Source: Lentzea sp.
GTDB taxonomy: Bacteria > Actinomycetota > Actinomycetes > Mycobacteriales > Pseudonocardiaceae
Length of the DNA: 12,385 nucleotides
Assembly: GCA_030146905.1 (NCBI GenBank)
Contig: JASLAV010000071.1
Span: forward strand, 1 to 12,385
Direction: 5' to 3'
The notes beneath the pieces were generated by a model. That model worked only from the letters and a program-made list of their open reading frames with translations. It was not told the origin of the DNA and searched no databases. Made by a program: the position numbers and the translations under genes. Each line of letters opens with the position of its first letter. The stretch's first letter is position 1. This document shows, in pieces, positions 1 through 5,574 of the stretch.

Positions 1-1370
1 GCGTAGTCCTTCAGGAAGCAGCCGTACAGGTCCTCGCCGGCCTCGCCGCGCACGATCGGGTCGTACACCCGTGCCGCGCCGTCCACCAGGTCCAGTGGGG
101 CGTGGAAGCCCTCGTCGGCGAGCCGCATCTTCATCGGGTGCGGACGCTCGTCGGTGATCCAGCCCGTGTCGACGGCCGTCATCAGGATGCCGTCGGACTG
201 CAGCATCTCCTCGGCGCTCGTGCGCGTCAACATGTTCAGCGCCGCCTTGGCCATGTTCGTGTGCGGGTGGCCGGAACCCTTGTAGGCGCGGGAGAACTGA
301 CCCTCCATCGCGGACACGTTCACCACGTACTTGCGCCGGGAGGACGACTTCGCCATCGACGCGCGCAGCCGCGAGATCAGCAGGAACGGTGCCGTCGAGT
401 TGCAGAGCTGCACCTCCAGCAGCTCCACCGGGTCGACCTCGTCGACGTTCTGGATCCACGAGTTGACCGCGGCGGTGTCCGGCACGAGGCCGCCCGCGTC
501 GATGTCCTTGGAGCCCGCCATCAACGCCAGCGTCGTGACGGAATGCGCCTCGGGGACCGCCGTGCCGGGCAGCGCGAGCTGGCCGTGGCCGCCGAACGAG
601 ATCAGCTCGGGGCGCCGGGCGTCGCCGGTCAGCGCCTCGTGCTCGGAGGCGGCGAGCGGGGCGTAGGCGCCGGGGGAGCGGCGGACGGTCTGCGCGGCGT
701 TGTTGATGAGCACGTCCAGCGGGCCCTGCGCGGCCACCTCGTCCGCCAGCGCCAGCACCTGGGCGGGGTCGCGCAGGTCGATGCCCACGATCTTGAGCCG
801 GTCGATCCAGTCGGACGCGTCGGGCATCGAGGCGAACCGGCGCGCGGCGTCCTTGGGGAACCGGGTGGTGATCGTGGTGTGCGCCCCGTCACGCAGCAGC
901 CGCAGCGCGATGTACATGCCGATCTTGGCGCGGCCGCCGGTCAGCAGCGCGTTGCGGCCGGTCAGGTCCGTGCGCGCGTCGCGCTTGCCGTGGTTGAACG
1001 CGGCGCAGTCCGGGCAGAGGTTGTGGTAGAAGGCGTCCACCTCGACGAACCGCTTGCGGCACGTGTAGCAGGACCGCGCGCGCAGCAGCGTGCCCGCCGT
1101 GGCGCCCTGGGCGTTCGACACGAGCGGGAGGCCCTGCGTCTCGTCGTCGATGCGGTCCGGCGAGCCGGTGGCGGTGAGCGCGGTCACGGCCCGGTCGTTG
1201 GCCGTGATGGCGGCCTTGCGCTCGGACTTCCTGAACTTCTTCGCGGCCTTGAAGATCTTCGCGGTGGCCCGGCGGACGCGCACCGCGTCCTCGTGCTCCG
1301 CCGGCAGGTCCTCGACCTGGGCGAGGACGCGCAGGCAGACTTCCAGCTCCGCGGGGTCGATCGAGGTCAT
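1..1370 (-). CDS. SDR-fold oxidoreductase-like protein with N-terminal zinc ribbon (partial, 3' end off left edge)
   Basis: The reverse strand is open from an ATG at 1370 to the window edge, giving 456 residues without a stop. A basic helical N-terminus (about 1-95) leads to a probable zinc ribbon with C101, C104, C119 and C122. A Rossmann fold follows: the dinucleotide loop TGGRAKIG is at 144-151, a D at 198 sits in the adenine-side position, and an NNAA motif is at 223-226. A long insert (about 230-320) precedes NVSAMEG (351-357, S353 in the catalytic Ser position) and the helix with K375. The usual SDR Tyr four residues before that Lys is Thr371, so classical Tyr-Lys catalysis is not expected. 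I recall a conserved HTNMAK-type motif in related bacterial and plant proteins, but the substrate is unknown to me. The start was chosen because no earlier in-frame start exists before the divergent HAD gene, and a possible -10 suggests a nearly leaderless transcript. Identity as an SDR-fold protein is firm; activity is not. Confidence 0.85.
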   Translation of the reverse strand, partial: MTSIDPAELEVCLRVLAQVEDLPAEHEDAVRVRRATAKIFKAAKKFRKSERKAAITANDRAVTALTATGSPDRIDDETQGLPLVSNAQGATAGTLLRARSCYTCRKRFVEVDAFYHNLCPDCAAFNHGKRDARTDLTGRNALLTGGRAKIGMYIALRLLRDGAHTTITTRFPKDAARRFASMPDASDWIDRLKIVGIDLRDPAQVLALADEVAAQGPLDVLINNAAQTVRRSPGAYAPLAASEHEALTGDARRPELISFGGHGQLALPGTAVPEAHSVTTLALMAGSKDIDAGGLVPDTAAVNSWIQNVDEVDPVELLEVQLCNSTAPFLLISRLRASMAKSSSRRKYVVNVSAMEGQFSRAYKGSGHPHTNMAKAALNMLTRTSAEEMLQSDGILMTAVDTGWITDERPHPMKMRLADEGFHAPLDLVDGAARVYDPIVRGEAGEDLYGCFLKDY

Positions 1371-1378
1371 GATCAGGC

Positions 1379-1384
1379 ATTTTA
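1379..1384 (-). promoter_or_regulatory. Candidate -10 element for the SDR gene
   Basis: On the minus strand the hexamer reads TAAAAT, fitting the actinobacterial TANNNT -10 pattern. Transcription would begin about seven bases on, near 1372, only one or two bases before the ATG at 1370. That would make the mRNA nearly leaderless, which agrees with the lack of a Shine-Dalgarno sequence. No convincing -35 is visible at the usual distance. Confidence 0.3.
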
Positions 1385-1406
1385 CGGGTGGAGGGGTGGT
1401 GGTCCG

Positions 1407-2126
1407 GTGACCGGGCCCGAACTGCTGGTGCTGTGGGACGTCGACAACACGCTGATCTCGGCGCGGGGCTTCGGCGCGACGATGTACCGCCAGGCGTTCC
1501 TGGAGGCCTTCGGCAGGGAGCTGGCCGGTCACGTCGACCTCGGCGGGCGCACCGAGCTGGACGTCATCGCCGAGGTTCTGCGCCGGCACGGCATCGAGCA
1601 CACCGAGGAATCGTCCCGGCTGCTCGCCGACGCCCTCGCGAACTCGTTCCACGCCCGTCGCGAGGACTTCCCGGGGCATGCCGAGGTGCTGCCGGGAGCG
1701 CGTCAGGCGCTGGAGCACTTCGCGGCCGACCCGCGCGTGCACCAGGGCGTGCTGACCGCGAACCTGAGGAGCGTCGCGCTGCTCAAGCTGGAGGTGTTCG
1801 GGCTCGCCCACCTCGTCGACTGGGACGTGAGCGCGTTCGGTGACGAACATCTCGATCGCGCGGAACTCGTGACGTTGGCCCGCGAGCGCGCACGGCACAT
1901 CCGGCCGTTCACCCATCAGGAGGTCGTGCTCATCGGGGACACCCCGCACGACGTCCGCGCGGCCACCACGGCCGGTGTGCGGCTCGTGGCCGTCGCCACC
2001 GGTCGCAGCAGCAGGGAGGACCTCGTGGCGGCCGGTGCAGGGGTCGTTCTCGACGATCTCGGCGACCTCGGGGAGCTGACGCGGCAGGTGTGGGAGGGCG
2101 CGGTGCAGGGAAACCGCACGGCATGA
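1407..2126 (+). CDS. HAD-superfamily hydrolase (phosphoglycolate phosphatase-like)
   Basis: A 239-residue cytosolic phosphatase of the haloacid dehalogenase superfamily. Motif I is DVDNT at 11-15, with nucleophile D11 and acid/base D13. A helical cap at about 20-95 carries the GGRTELDVI stretch typical of phosphoglycolate/beta-phosphoglucomutase-like members. Motif II is T117 in LTAN, motif III is K127, and motif IV is GDTPHD at 177-182, binding Mg2+. All catalytic positions are present, so it should be an active phosphatase, but the substrate cannot be read from sequence. I chose the GTG at 1407 because the conserved beta-strand begins directly after it and GGAGGGG lies ten bases upstream. 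Longer in-frame readings run antisense through the SDR gene. It overlaps the next small gene by ATGA, so the two are probably translationally coupled. Confidence 0.88.
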   Translation: MTGPELLVLWDVDNTLISARGFGATMYRQAFLEAFGRELAGHVDLGGRTELDVIAEVLRRHGIEHTEESSRLLADALANSFHARREDFPGHAEVLPGARQALEHFAADPRVHQGVLTANLRSVALLKLEVFGLAHLVDWDVSAFGDEHLDRAELVTLARERARHIRPFTHQEVVLIGDTPHDVRAATTAGVRLVAVATGRSSREDLVAAGAGVVLDDLGDLGELTRQVWEGAVQGNRTA

Positions 2127-2281
2127 ACCCTGAAGCACCCGACGCGGACGTGCAGGAGCAGCTGCGGGAGGTCGTCCCGAGCGAGCCCGTGGAGCTGTCC
2201 GGGACACCGTTCGAGGCCAACGAGGTGGACGCGTACGAGCAGCGCCAGGAAGTGCCCGTGGACGAGGAGGATGAGGTCTAA
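2123..2281 (+). CDS. Small acidic protein with a duplicated EAxxxDxxEQxxEV motif
   Basis: A 52-residue, strongly acidic, probably soluble and largely helical or disordered protein. Its ATG overlaps the stop of the phosphatase gene (ATGA), and its codons end mostly in G or C as in the neighbours, so it is very likely translated. Residues 4-17 (EAPDADVQEQLREV) and 31-44 (EANEVDAYEQRQEV) are two copies of one motif joined by a Pro-containing linker, and the C-terminus is an acidic tail (DEEDEV). It has one internal methionine-free frame, no cysteines and no membrane segment. I recall similar short acidic proteins in other actinomycetes but know no function. Its stop lies 43 bases before the preferred start of the SLOG-SLATT gene. 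Confidence 0.72.
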   Translation: MNPEAPDADVQEQLREVVPSEPVELSGTPFEANEVDAYEQRQEVPVDEEDEV

Positions 2282-2311
2282 CGGGCTCTGGTCCTCGAAC
2301 GATCACGGCGT

Positions 2312-2317
2312 TATGGT
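2312..2317 (+). promoter_or_regulatory. Candidate -10 element for a leaderless SLOG-SLATT mRNA
   Basis: TATGGT matches the TANNNT -10 consensus. A start point seven to eight bases downstream would be at or next to the ATG at 2325. A weak -35-like CTGGTC lies at 2288-2293, giving an 18-base spacer. No Shine-Dalgarno sequence precedes 2325, which fits a leaderless transcript and supports that start over the ATG at 2271. Confidence 0.4.
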
Positions 2318-2324
2318 GCGCGGC

Positions 2325-3527
2325 ATGCCCACAGCAGGCGGCCCGACAGTCAAACGGCTGTCCCAGCCGGACGCCGACATCAAACCCAAGGCCCTTGGAT
2401 TACCCAGAGGCCGTGCGGTGATCTCGGTCTTCGGCTCCACGGAAGACATCGAGACGGATCTCGCCGCGAAGTTGTTGCCGGTGCTCAGATCCGTCGTCGT
2501 CATCGCGGCGCGCAACGGCGCCGTGTTCGTCACGGAAGGCACCGACAGAGGCGTTGTCCACTTGCTGGGCATGGCTTTGCAGGCGTGCGAGCAGCGCTGG
2601 CCCGTCGTCGTCGGCGTCGCGCCGAGCAGCAAGGTGCACGACCTCACCGAAACCTCCACCAACGGTCAGATCCCGCTGGAGCCCAACCACAGCGTCGCCG
2701 TCATCGTCCCCGGTTCGGAGTGGACGGACGCGACGCCGGTGCTGTTCCGCACGATCGACGCCGTCCGGCACAAGAAGCCGGTGATCGCGCTCGTCGTCGG
2801 GGGCGAGAGCGAGAAGGAGGTCGTCGACCACCTCAGCGGTGACAACCCGTTGCTGGTGCTCGCCGGTACCGGCGGCCTCGCGGACCGCATCGCGACCGGT
2901 GACCTCACCGGCGACCTCGCGGTGCTCGTGCGCAGCGGCAAGATCTTCATCGTCCACGTCGACGAGGGCCCCGCCAAGGCCGTCACGGCGCTGGAACGGT
3001 TGCTGGGCAAGGAGAAGCCCGTCCGGCCGCCGAGGGTCTGGCCCAAGATCCGGTACCGGGCGCCGGACGCGCGCCCGCTCGTCGACCCCGGTTTCGTCGT
3101 CGCGTACCCGCTGCTCGCCGACGCCATCCACGACGCCAACCAGGTCGTCGCACCGGCGTTCCAGGAGCTCGACGCGGAGGCCGACGTCGAGCAGAACCGC
3201 TACCGCCTGATGGCGGTGCTGGCCATCGCCGGCGGGCTCACCACGACGGTGTTCGGCGCGCTGCAGACGTGGCTCAAGGACACGCCCTGGCCGGGAGTCC
3301 TCGTCGTGGCGGGTGGTGCCTTCGCCGCGGCCATCACGATCGTGGCGCGCAAGCGTGAGTCACTCGACAAGTACCTCACCGCTCGCTACCGCGCGGAACG
3401 CCTGCGAGCGCTGTACTTCGCGCACCTCGCGTCCCCGTCGCCGGGCACTGAGGAAGAACGCCAGGACAAGGTGGCGGACCTGGAGGCCGCGGTCAGCGAC
3501 CGCAAGCACGAGGTGGTGCGGACATGA
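2325..3527 (+). CDS. SLOG/LSDAT nucleotide-sensor domain fused to a two-helix SLATT membrane module
   Basis: A 400-residue protein. Residues about 30-220 form a Rossmannoid SLOG domain of the LSDAT type (the family found in prokaryotes and at the N-terminus of TRPM channels). The strand VISVFGST (32-39) is followed by FVTEGTDRGVVHLLG (68-82), the expected glycine-rich ligand loop, and by strands at 121-129 and 153-160. After a linker, two hydrophobic helices (about 294-316 and 323-341) and a basic-then-acidic helical tail (342-400) match SLATT/DUF4231 architecture. SLOG domains are proposed to bind nucleotide-derived ligands and SLATT modules to form membrane pores, so a ligand-gated membrane effector is the inferred role. 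It overlaps the next gene by ATGA. The start at 2325 rests on the -10 at 2312; ATG 2313 or 2271 is possible, but the latter has its purine tract touching the start. Residue 26 uses the rare codon TTA (2400-2402). Confidence 0.8.
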   Translation: MPTAGGPTVKRLSQPDADIKPKALGLPRGRAVISVFGSTEDIETDLAAKLLPVLRSVVVIAARNGAVFVTEGTDRGVVHLLGMALQACEQRWPVVVGVAPSSKVHDLTETSTNGQIPLEPNHSVAVIVPGSEWTDATPVLFRTIDAVRHKKPVIALVVGGESEKEVVDHLSGDNPLLVLAGTGGLADRIATGDLTGDLAVLVRSGKIFIVHVDEGPAKAVTALERLLGKEKPVRPPRVWPKIRYRAPDARPLVDPGFVVAYPLLADAIHDANQVVAPAFQELDAEADVEQNRYRLMAVLAIAGGLTTTVFGALQTWLKDTPWPGVLVVAGGAFAAAITIVARKRESLDKYLTARYRAERLRALYFAHLASPSPGTEEERQDKVADLEAAVSDRKHEVVRT

Positions 3528-3940
3528 GCGACAAGCAGCGCCAGGCCCAGTTCGTCGAGGCCTATCTGCGCCACCGGTTCTCCGACCGCCTCGACCACTT
3601 CGAACGGGGCCGCAAGCGCTACTCTGCGGCGCGCACGTGGACCGTCGCGATCGCGGCCGCCCTCTTCATCGCCGCGGCGGCGGCCGCGGCCGTGGGGATG
3701 GCCGACGGCCCGCGCAGGGCGCTTTGGGGTTTCACCGCAACGACTTTGGCCGCTCTGGCCACCGCGGTGTCGCTCTACGAGGCCACGTTCGGCTTCCGCC
3801 GCCTGGCGCGGGAGAACGCCACCACGTCCGTTGCGCTGCAACGGCTCGCGGTGGACGGACCCACGCCGGACGATGTGGACGACGAGCGGCTGGTCGCATT
3901 TGTGACCGAAGTGGAGTCCGTCCTGCGGTACGGGAGGTAA
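3524..3940 (+). CDS. Stand-alone SLATT-like two-helix membrane protein
   Basis: A 138-residue protein whose ATG overlaps the stop of the SLOG-SLATT gene (ATGA), indicating coupled translation. A charged N-terminal helix (about 5-36, rich in Arg) precedes two transmembrane helices, one very Ala-rich at about 38-60 and one at about 66-88 ending in SLYEATFGFRRLARE. A cytoplasmic acidic helical tail (110-138, ending FVTEVESVL) follows. This order of amphipathic helix, two membrane helices and tail helix is that of the SLATT superfamily. No enzyme motif is visible. The likely role is an accessory or second pore subunit for the upstream fusion protein, or a regulator of it. Family assignment rests on architecture more than on a sharp motif. 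Confidence 0.72.
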   Translation: MSDKQRQAQFVEAYLRHRFSDRLDHFERGRKRYSAARTWTVAIAAALFIAAAAAAAVGMADGPRRALWGFTATTLAALATAVSLYEATFGFRRLARENATTSVALQRLAVDGPTPDDVDDERLVAFVTEVESVLRYGR

Positions 3941-3945
3941 AGCGA

Positions 3946-3981
3946 TTCCCGGCATCACATGATCAAGGGCGGTGTCGGGAA
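3946..3981 (+). terminator. Stem-loop after the SLOG-SLATT/SLATT operon
   Basis: The arms TTCCCGGCATC (3946-3956) and GGTGTCGGGAA (3971-3981) can form an 11-bp stem with two G-U pairs and a 14-base loop. The left arm begins five bases after the SLATT stop codon. No T-tract follows on the plus strand, as is common for actinobacterial terminators, so termination is inferred from position and stem strength. Confidence 0.45.
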
Positions 3982-3998
3982 AAACGCATTCTGCGTTT
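3982..3998. repeat. Perfect 7-bp inverted repeat abutting the stem-loop
   Basis: AAACGCA (3982-3988) and TGCGTTT (3992-3998) are perfect complements around a TTC loop and start one base after the preceding stem. Read on the minus strand the hairpin runs into five T residues, resembling a weak intrinsic terminator for transcripts coming from the DUF2306 gene. It also touches the candidate -35 at 3996, so an operator role is equally possible. Confidence 0.4.
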
Positions 3999-4026
3999 AC
4001 ACTCTGCGTGGGTGGTCGATTACGGT
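3996..4026 (+). promoter_or_regulatory. Candidate promoter for the 66-residue protein gene
   Basis: TTTACA (3996-4001) differs from the TTGACA -35 consensus at one position, and TACGGT (4021-4026) fits the TANNNT -10 pattern. The 19-base spacer is slightly long. Transcription would start near 4033, giving a leader of about 68 bases. Confidence 0.33.
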
Positions 4027-4100
4027 AAGCACAAGTTCTGGTGTTTCGGTGATCCCGTTGTCATGATGGCCACATCCCCCGATGCGGAAGCAGGCACGAC

Positions 4101-4301
4101 ATGACTTGGGCGCGTCCCGCGATCGCCGAGCCGGAAACCGGCACCTTTGCCGAGGCCAAGGCTCTGGAGAAGGAGCACAGCACGATCCAGAACAGCAAGG
4201 CCGCACGCACCGTGGCCTGTCACGCCACGGACGCGCTCGACTGCGCTGACCTGCTCGAGATGCTGGGGCTCAATGCGGCGGAGGGCAAGGCGCGGGTGTA
4301 A
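4101..4301 (+). CDS. Small conserved-looking protein of unknown function (66 aa)
   Basis: The reading frame has the strong G/C third-position bias of real genes in this window. The 66-residue product is soluble, with a helical middle (EAKALEKEHSTIQNSKAA) and a C-terminal segment around ARTVACHATDALDCADLLEMLGL, containing C40 and C48 and two His residues. I recall short actinobacterial proteins ending in a similar HAxDxxDCxxLLxMLGL pattern but no named function. A short upstream frame (4063-4104) ends with its stop overlapping this ATG, so initiation may be coupled to it; no clear Shine-Dalgarno lies before 4101. The last 82 bp overlap the 3' end of the convergent DUF2306 gene. Confidence 0.62.
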   Translation: MTWARPAIAEPETGTFAEAKALEKEHSTIQNSKAARTVACHATDALDCADLLEMLGLNAAEGKARV

Positions 4302-4903
4302 CCCCGCGACCCGATCCACCACTCGGCGACCAGCAGGTTCACCACGAGCGACAGCCAGTTCGCGGTGGCGAAGACCAGCAGCCCGTCCGCTTCTGGGAGC
4401 AGTCCGCCGAGCAGCAGGCCCCACAGCCGGCCGGTCACGGCGGCGCCCGTCAAAGCGAAACCGCGGATCATCCAGATGCGGTGTTCGCCGAACCGGCGTC
4501 GTCGTGCGGTCCGCAGCCCGTGCACCGCGCTGATGAACCAGAGCACCGCGAGCACGGTCAGCGGCGCCGACGACGCCAGCCCGTACAGCGAGAGCTGCGC
4601 GCACACCACGCCGAGCACGGACGACGGCAGCACCGCCGCGAAGTAGACGCGGCCCATGCCCCGGTGCACTCGCGGGTGCCGTGCCCGCAGACCCGGCCAG
4701 AACTGCGAGACACCCGTCAGCACCGCGACCGTTCCGGTGAAGATGTGCGCGACGAGGAGCCCGTAGTGCGCCGGCCCGTGCACGGCCGGTCTCGCCTGGT
4801 CGACGTCCAGCGTGACGTACGCGCTCGCCGCGAAGATCGTTATCGCCACGCAGACGGAACCCGACACCGCCAACCAGGCGATGTACCTCCACGAAGTTTT
4901 CAT
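4220..4903 (-). CDS. DUF2306-type multi-helix membrane protein
   Basis: A 227-residue integral membrane protein with six predicted helices at about 8-28, 47-68, 86-104, 111-129, 147-168 and 174-193. Conserved-looking His residues (H42, H46, H53, H76, H80, H128, H141) lie at helix ends. The segment HPRVHRGMGRVYF after helix 2 and EHRIWMIRGFALTGAAVTGRLW around helix 5 are characteristic of the DUF2306 family, whose histidine layout resembles cytochrome b561-like proteins. Its function is not established. The start ATG is preceded directly by CGGGAG, rather close for a ribosome site, but no better start is seen. Residues after about 201 form a Ser/Ala-rich tail encoded opposite the last codons of the 66-residue protein gene. 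Confidence 0.82.
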   Translation of the reverse strand: MKTSWRYIAWLAVSGSVCVAITIFAASAYVTLDVDQARPAVHGPAHYGLLVAHIFTGTVAVLTGVSQFWPGLRARHPRVHRGMGRVYFAAVLPSSVLGVVCAQLSLYGLASSAPLTVLAVLWFISAVHGLRTARRRRFGEHRIWMIRGFALTGAAVTGRLWGLLLGGLLPEADGLLVFATANWLSLVVNLLVAEWWIGSRGYTRALPSAALSPSISSRSAQSSASVA

Positions 4904-4939
4904 CTCCCGAGCCTGTCAACGGCTTCACTCGATCGCGCT

Positions 4940-4972
4940 GGGGTGCGCACCCGAGCGCGCGGTGGGGTGCGC
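4940..4972. repeat. Palindrome and direct repeat in a divergent promoter gap
   Basis: GGGTGCGCACCC (4941-4952) is a perfect 12-bp palindrome. Its core GGGGTGCGC (4940-4948) recurs at 4964-4972, a 24-bp period. Both copies lie in the 90-bp gap between the divergent DUF2306 and S4 genes, the expected place for an operator. The regulator is unknown. Confidence 0.45.
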
Positions 4973-4993
4973 CCTACTGGGATGATGGGACTC

Positions 4994-5209
4994 ATGCGGA
5001 CGGTCGAGATCTCCGAAGAGCCGATCAGGCTAGGGCAGTTCCTCAAGCTGGCGGCGCTCGCCGAGGACGGCGCGCACGCGAAGGAGCTCATCGAGGACGG
5101 GGAAGTCCACGTCAACGGCTCTGTGGAGCTGCGGCGCGGCGCACAGCTGCGCGGTGGCGACGTGGTGGCCGTCAACAGCGAGGAAGTCCGCATTTCCGTT
5201 CGGTCGTAG
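4994..5209 (+). CDS. S4-domain RNA-binding protein (YbcJ/RlbA-like)
   Basis: A 71-residue protein made almost entirely of an S4 RNA-binding fold: the helix IRLGQFLKLAALAEDGAHAKELIEDG is followed by EVHVNG and GDVVAV strands. The G-EVHVNG-x8-R-G-x5-GD pattern is diagnostic for stand-alone S4 proteins, which bind structured RNA such as rRNA or tRNA in the cytosol. Length matches the small single-domain subfamily. I chose ATG 4994 as the start next to the conserved region; in-frame ATGs at 4982 and 4985 would add three or four residues, and GGGA at 4987-4990 is closer than usual. It is divergent from the membrane protein gene and is followed by a long non-coding leader, so it is probably monocistronic. 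Confidence 0.85.
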   Translation: MRTVEISEEPIRLGQFLKLAALAEDGAHAKELIEDGEVHVNGSVELRRGAQLRGGDVVAVNSEEVRISVRS

Positions 5210-5236
5210 CACGTTGCTCCGTTCAGCGGTAAGTAC

Positions 5237-5266
5237 ATGCACAATCGCAGTCGATCGGACTAGGGT
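5237..5266 (+). promoter_or_regulatory. Candidate promoter of the polysaccharide operon
   Basis: TAGGGT (5261-5266) is a good actinobacterial -10, and ATGCAC (5237-5242) is a weak -35 with an 18-base spacer. Transcription would begin near 5273, leaving a leader of about 300 bases before the phosphotransferase ATG. A near-palindrome GGTCT-ga-AGACC (5264-5275) overlaps the -10 and the predicted start point and could be an operator. Confidence 0.35.
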
Positions 5267-5272
5267 CTGAAG

Positions 5273-5574
5273 ACCTGTCCTGAGCGGCTTTCCCCGCGGC
5301 ACACGCGCATTCATGTCCCTTTTGGACATGTGGATTCGTCTTGTGGTGTCACGGTTTTCAGATGGTGAGACGCCGGTCACGTCCGGTATTGGCACTCTGA
5401 GGAAACTTTTTTCCAGGGTTTGTAACGCCGATGCCGGACGGGGCGAATCACCGGTTGCGAGCTTCGGCGGCCGAGCCTGAACGTGGCGTGCCGGAGAACT
5501 GAGAATCAAGGTCCTCGGGGTGACCTGCGTACGTGCACGCCCAGAATCGCCGCTGAGCCGGGGAGATCAGAACG
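5273..5574 (+). promoter_or_regulatory. Long structured 5' leader of the polysaccharide operon
   Basis: No convincing gene lies between 5210 and 5574. The stretch holds a perfect hairpin CATGTCC/GGACATG (5312-5318, 5324-5330, 5-base loop) and a smaller one GGAAA/TTTCC (5401-5405, 5410-5414). It also holds a nested pair, with outer arms GGCGTGC/GCACGCC (5485-5491, 5535-5541) around inner arms AGGTC/GACCT (5509-5513, 5522-5526). The ribosome site GGGGAG (5560-5565) sits 19 bases after the outer stem. The first hairpin might instead be the terminator of the S4 gene. I recognise no known riboswitch class. Confidence 0.4.

Noticed and set aside
102..1406. Long plus-strand open frame in front of the HAD hydrolase, as an N-terminal extension
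   Set aside because: It lies antisense to the SDR gene, is Arg/Gly/Val-rich with no domain, and the HAD fold begins directly after GTG 1407.
2271..2324. ATG 2271 as start of the SLOG-SLATT protein
   Set aside because: The purine tract touches the ATG with no spacer, and the added residues look non-conserved. A TANNNT box placed for a leaderless start at 2325 fits better, though 2271 is not excluded.
4914..4919. Minus-strand TTGACA as -35 of the DUF2306 gene
   Set aside because: It is only about ten bases upstream of the ATG, so transcription would start inside the coding region.
5421..5500. c-di-AMP (ydaO-type) riboswitch in the leader
   Set aside because: GGGGCGAATC resembles one conserved element, but the CCCGxCAGCTAAC-type 3' element and the proper order of stems are missing.
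5030..5509. Minus-strand frame of 159 codons spanning the S4 gene and the leader
   Set aside because: It is antisense to a clear S4 domain, has no domain of its own, and third-position composition is not gene-like in the leader part.
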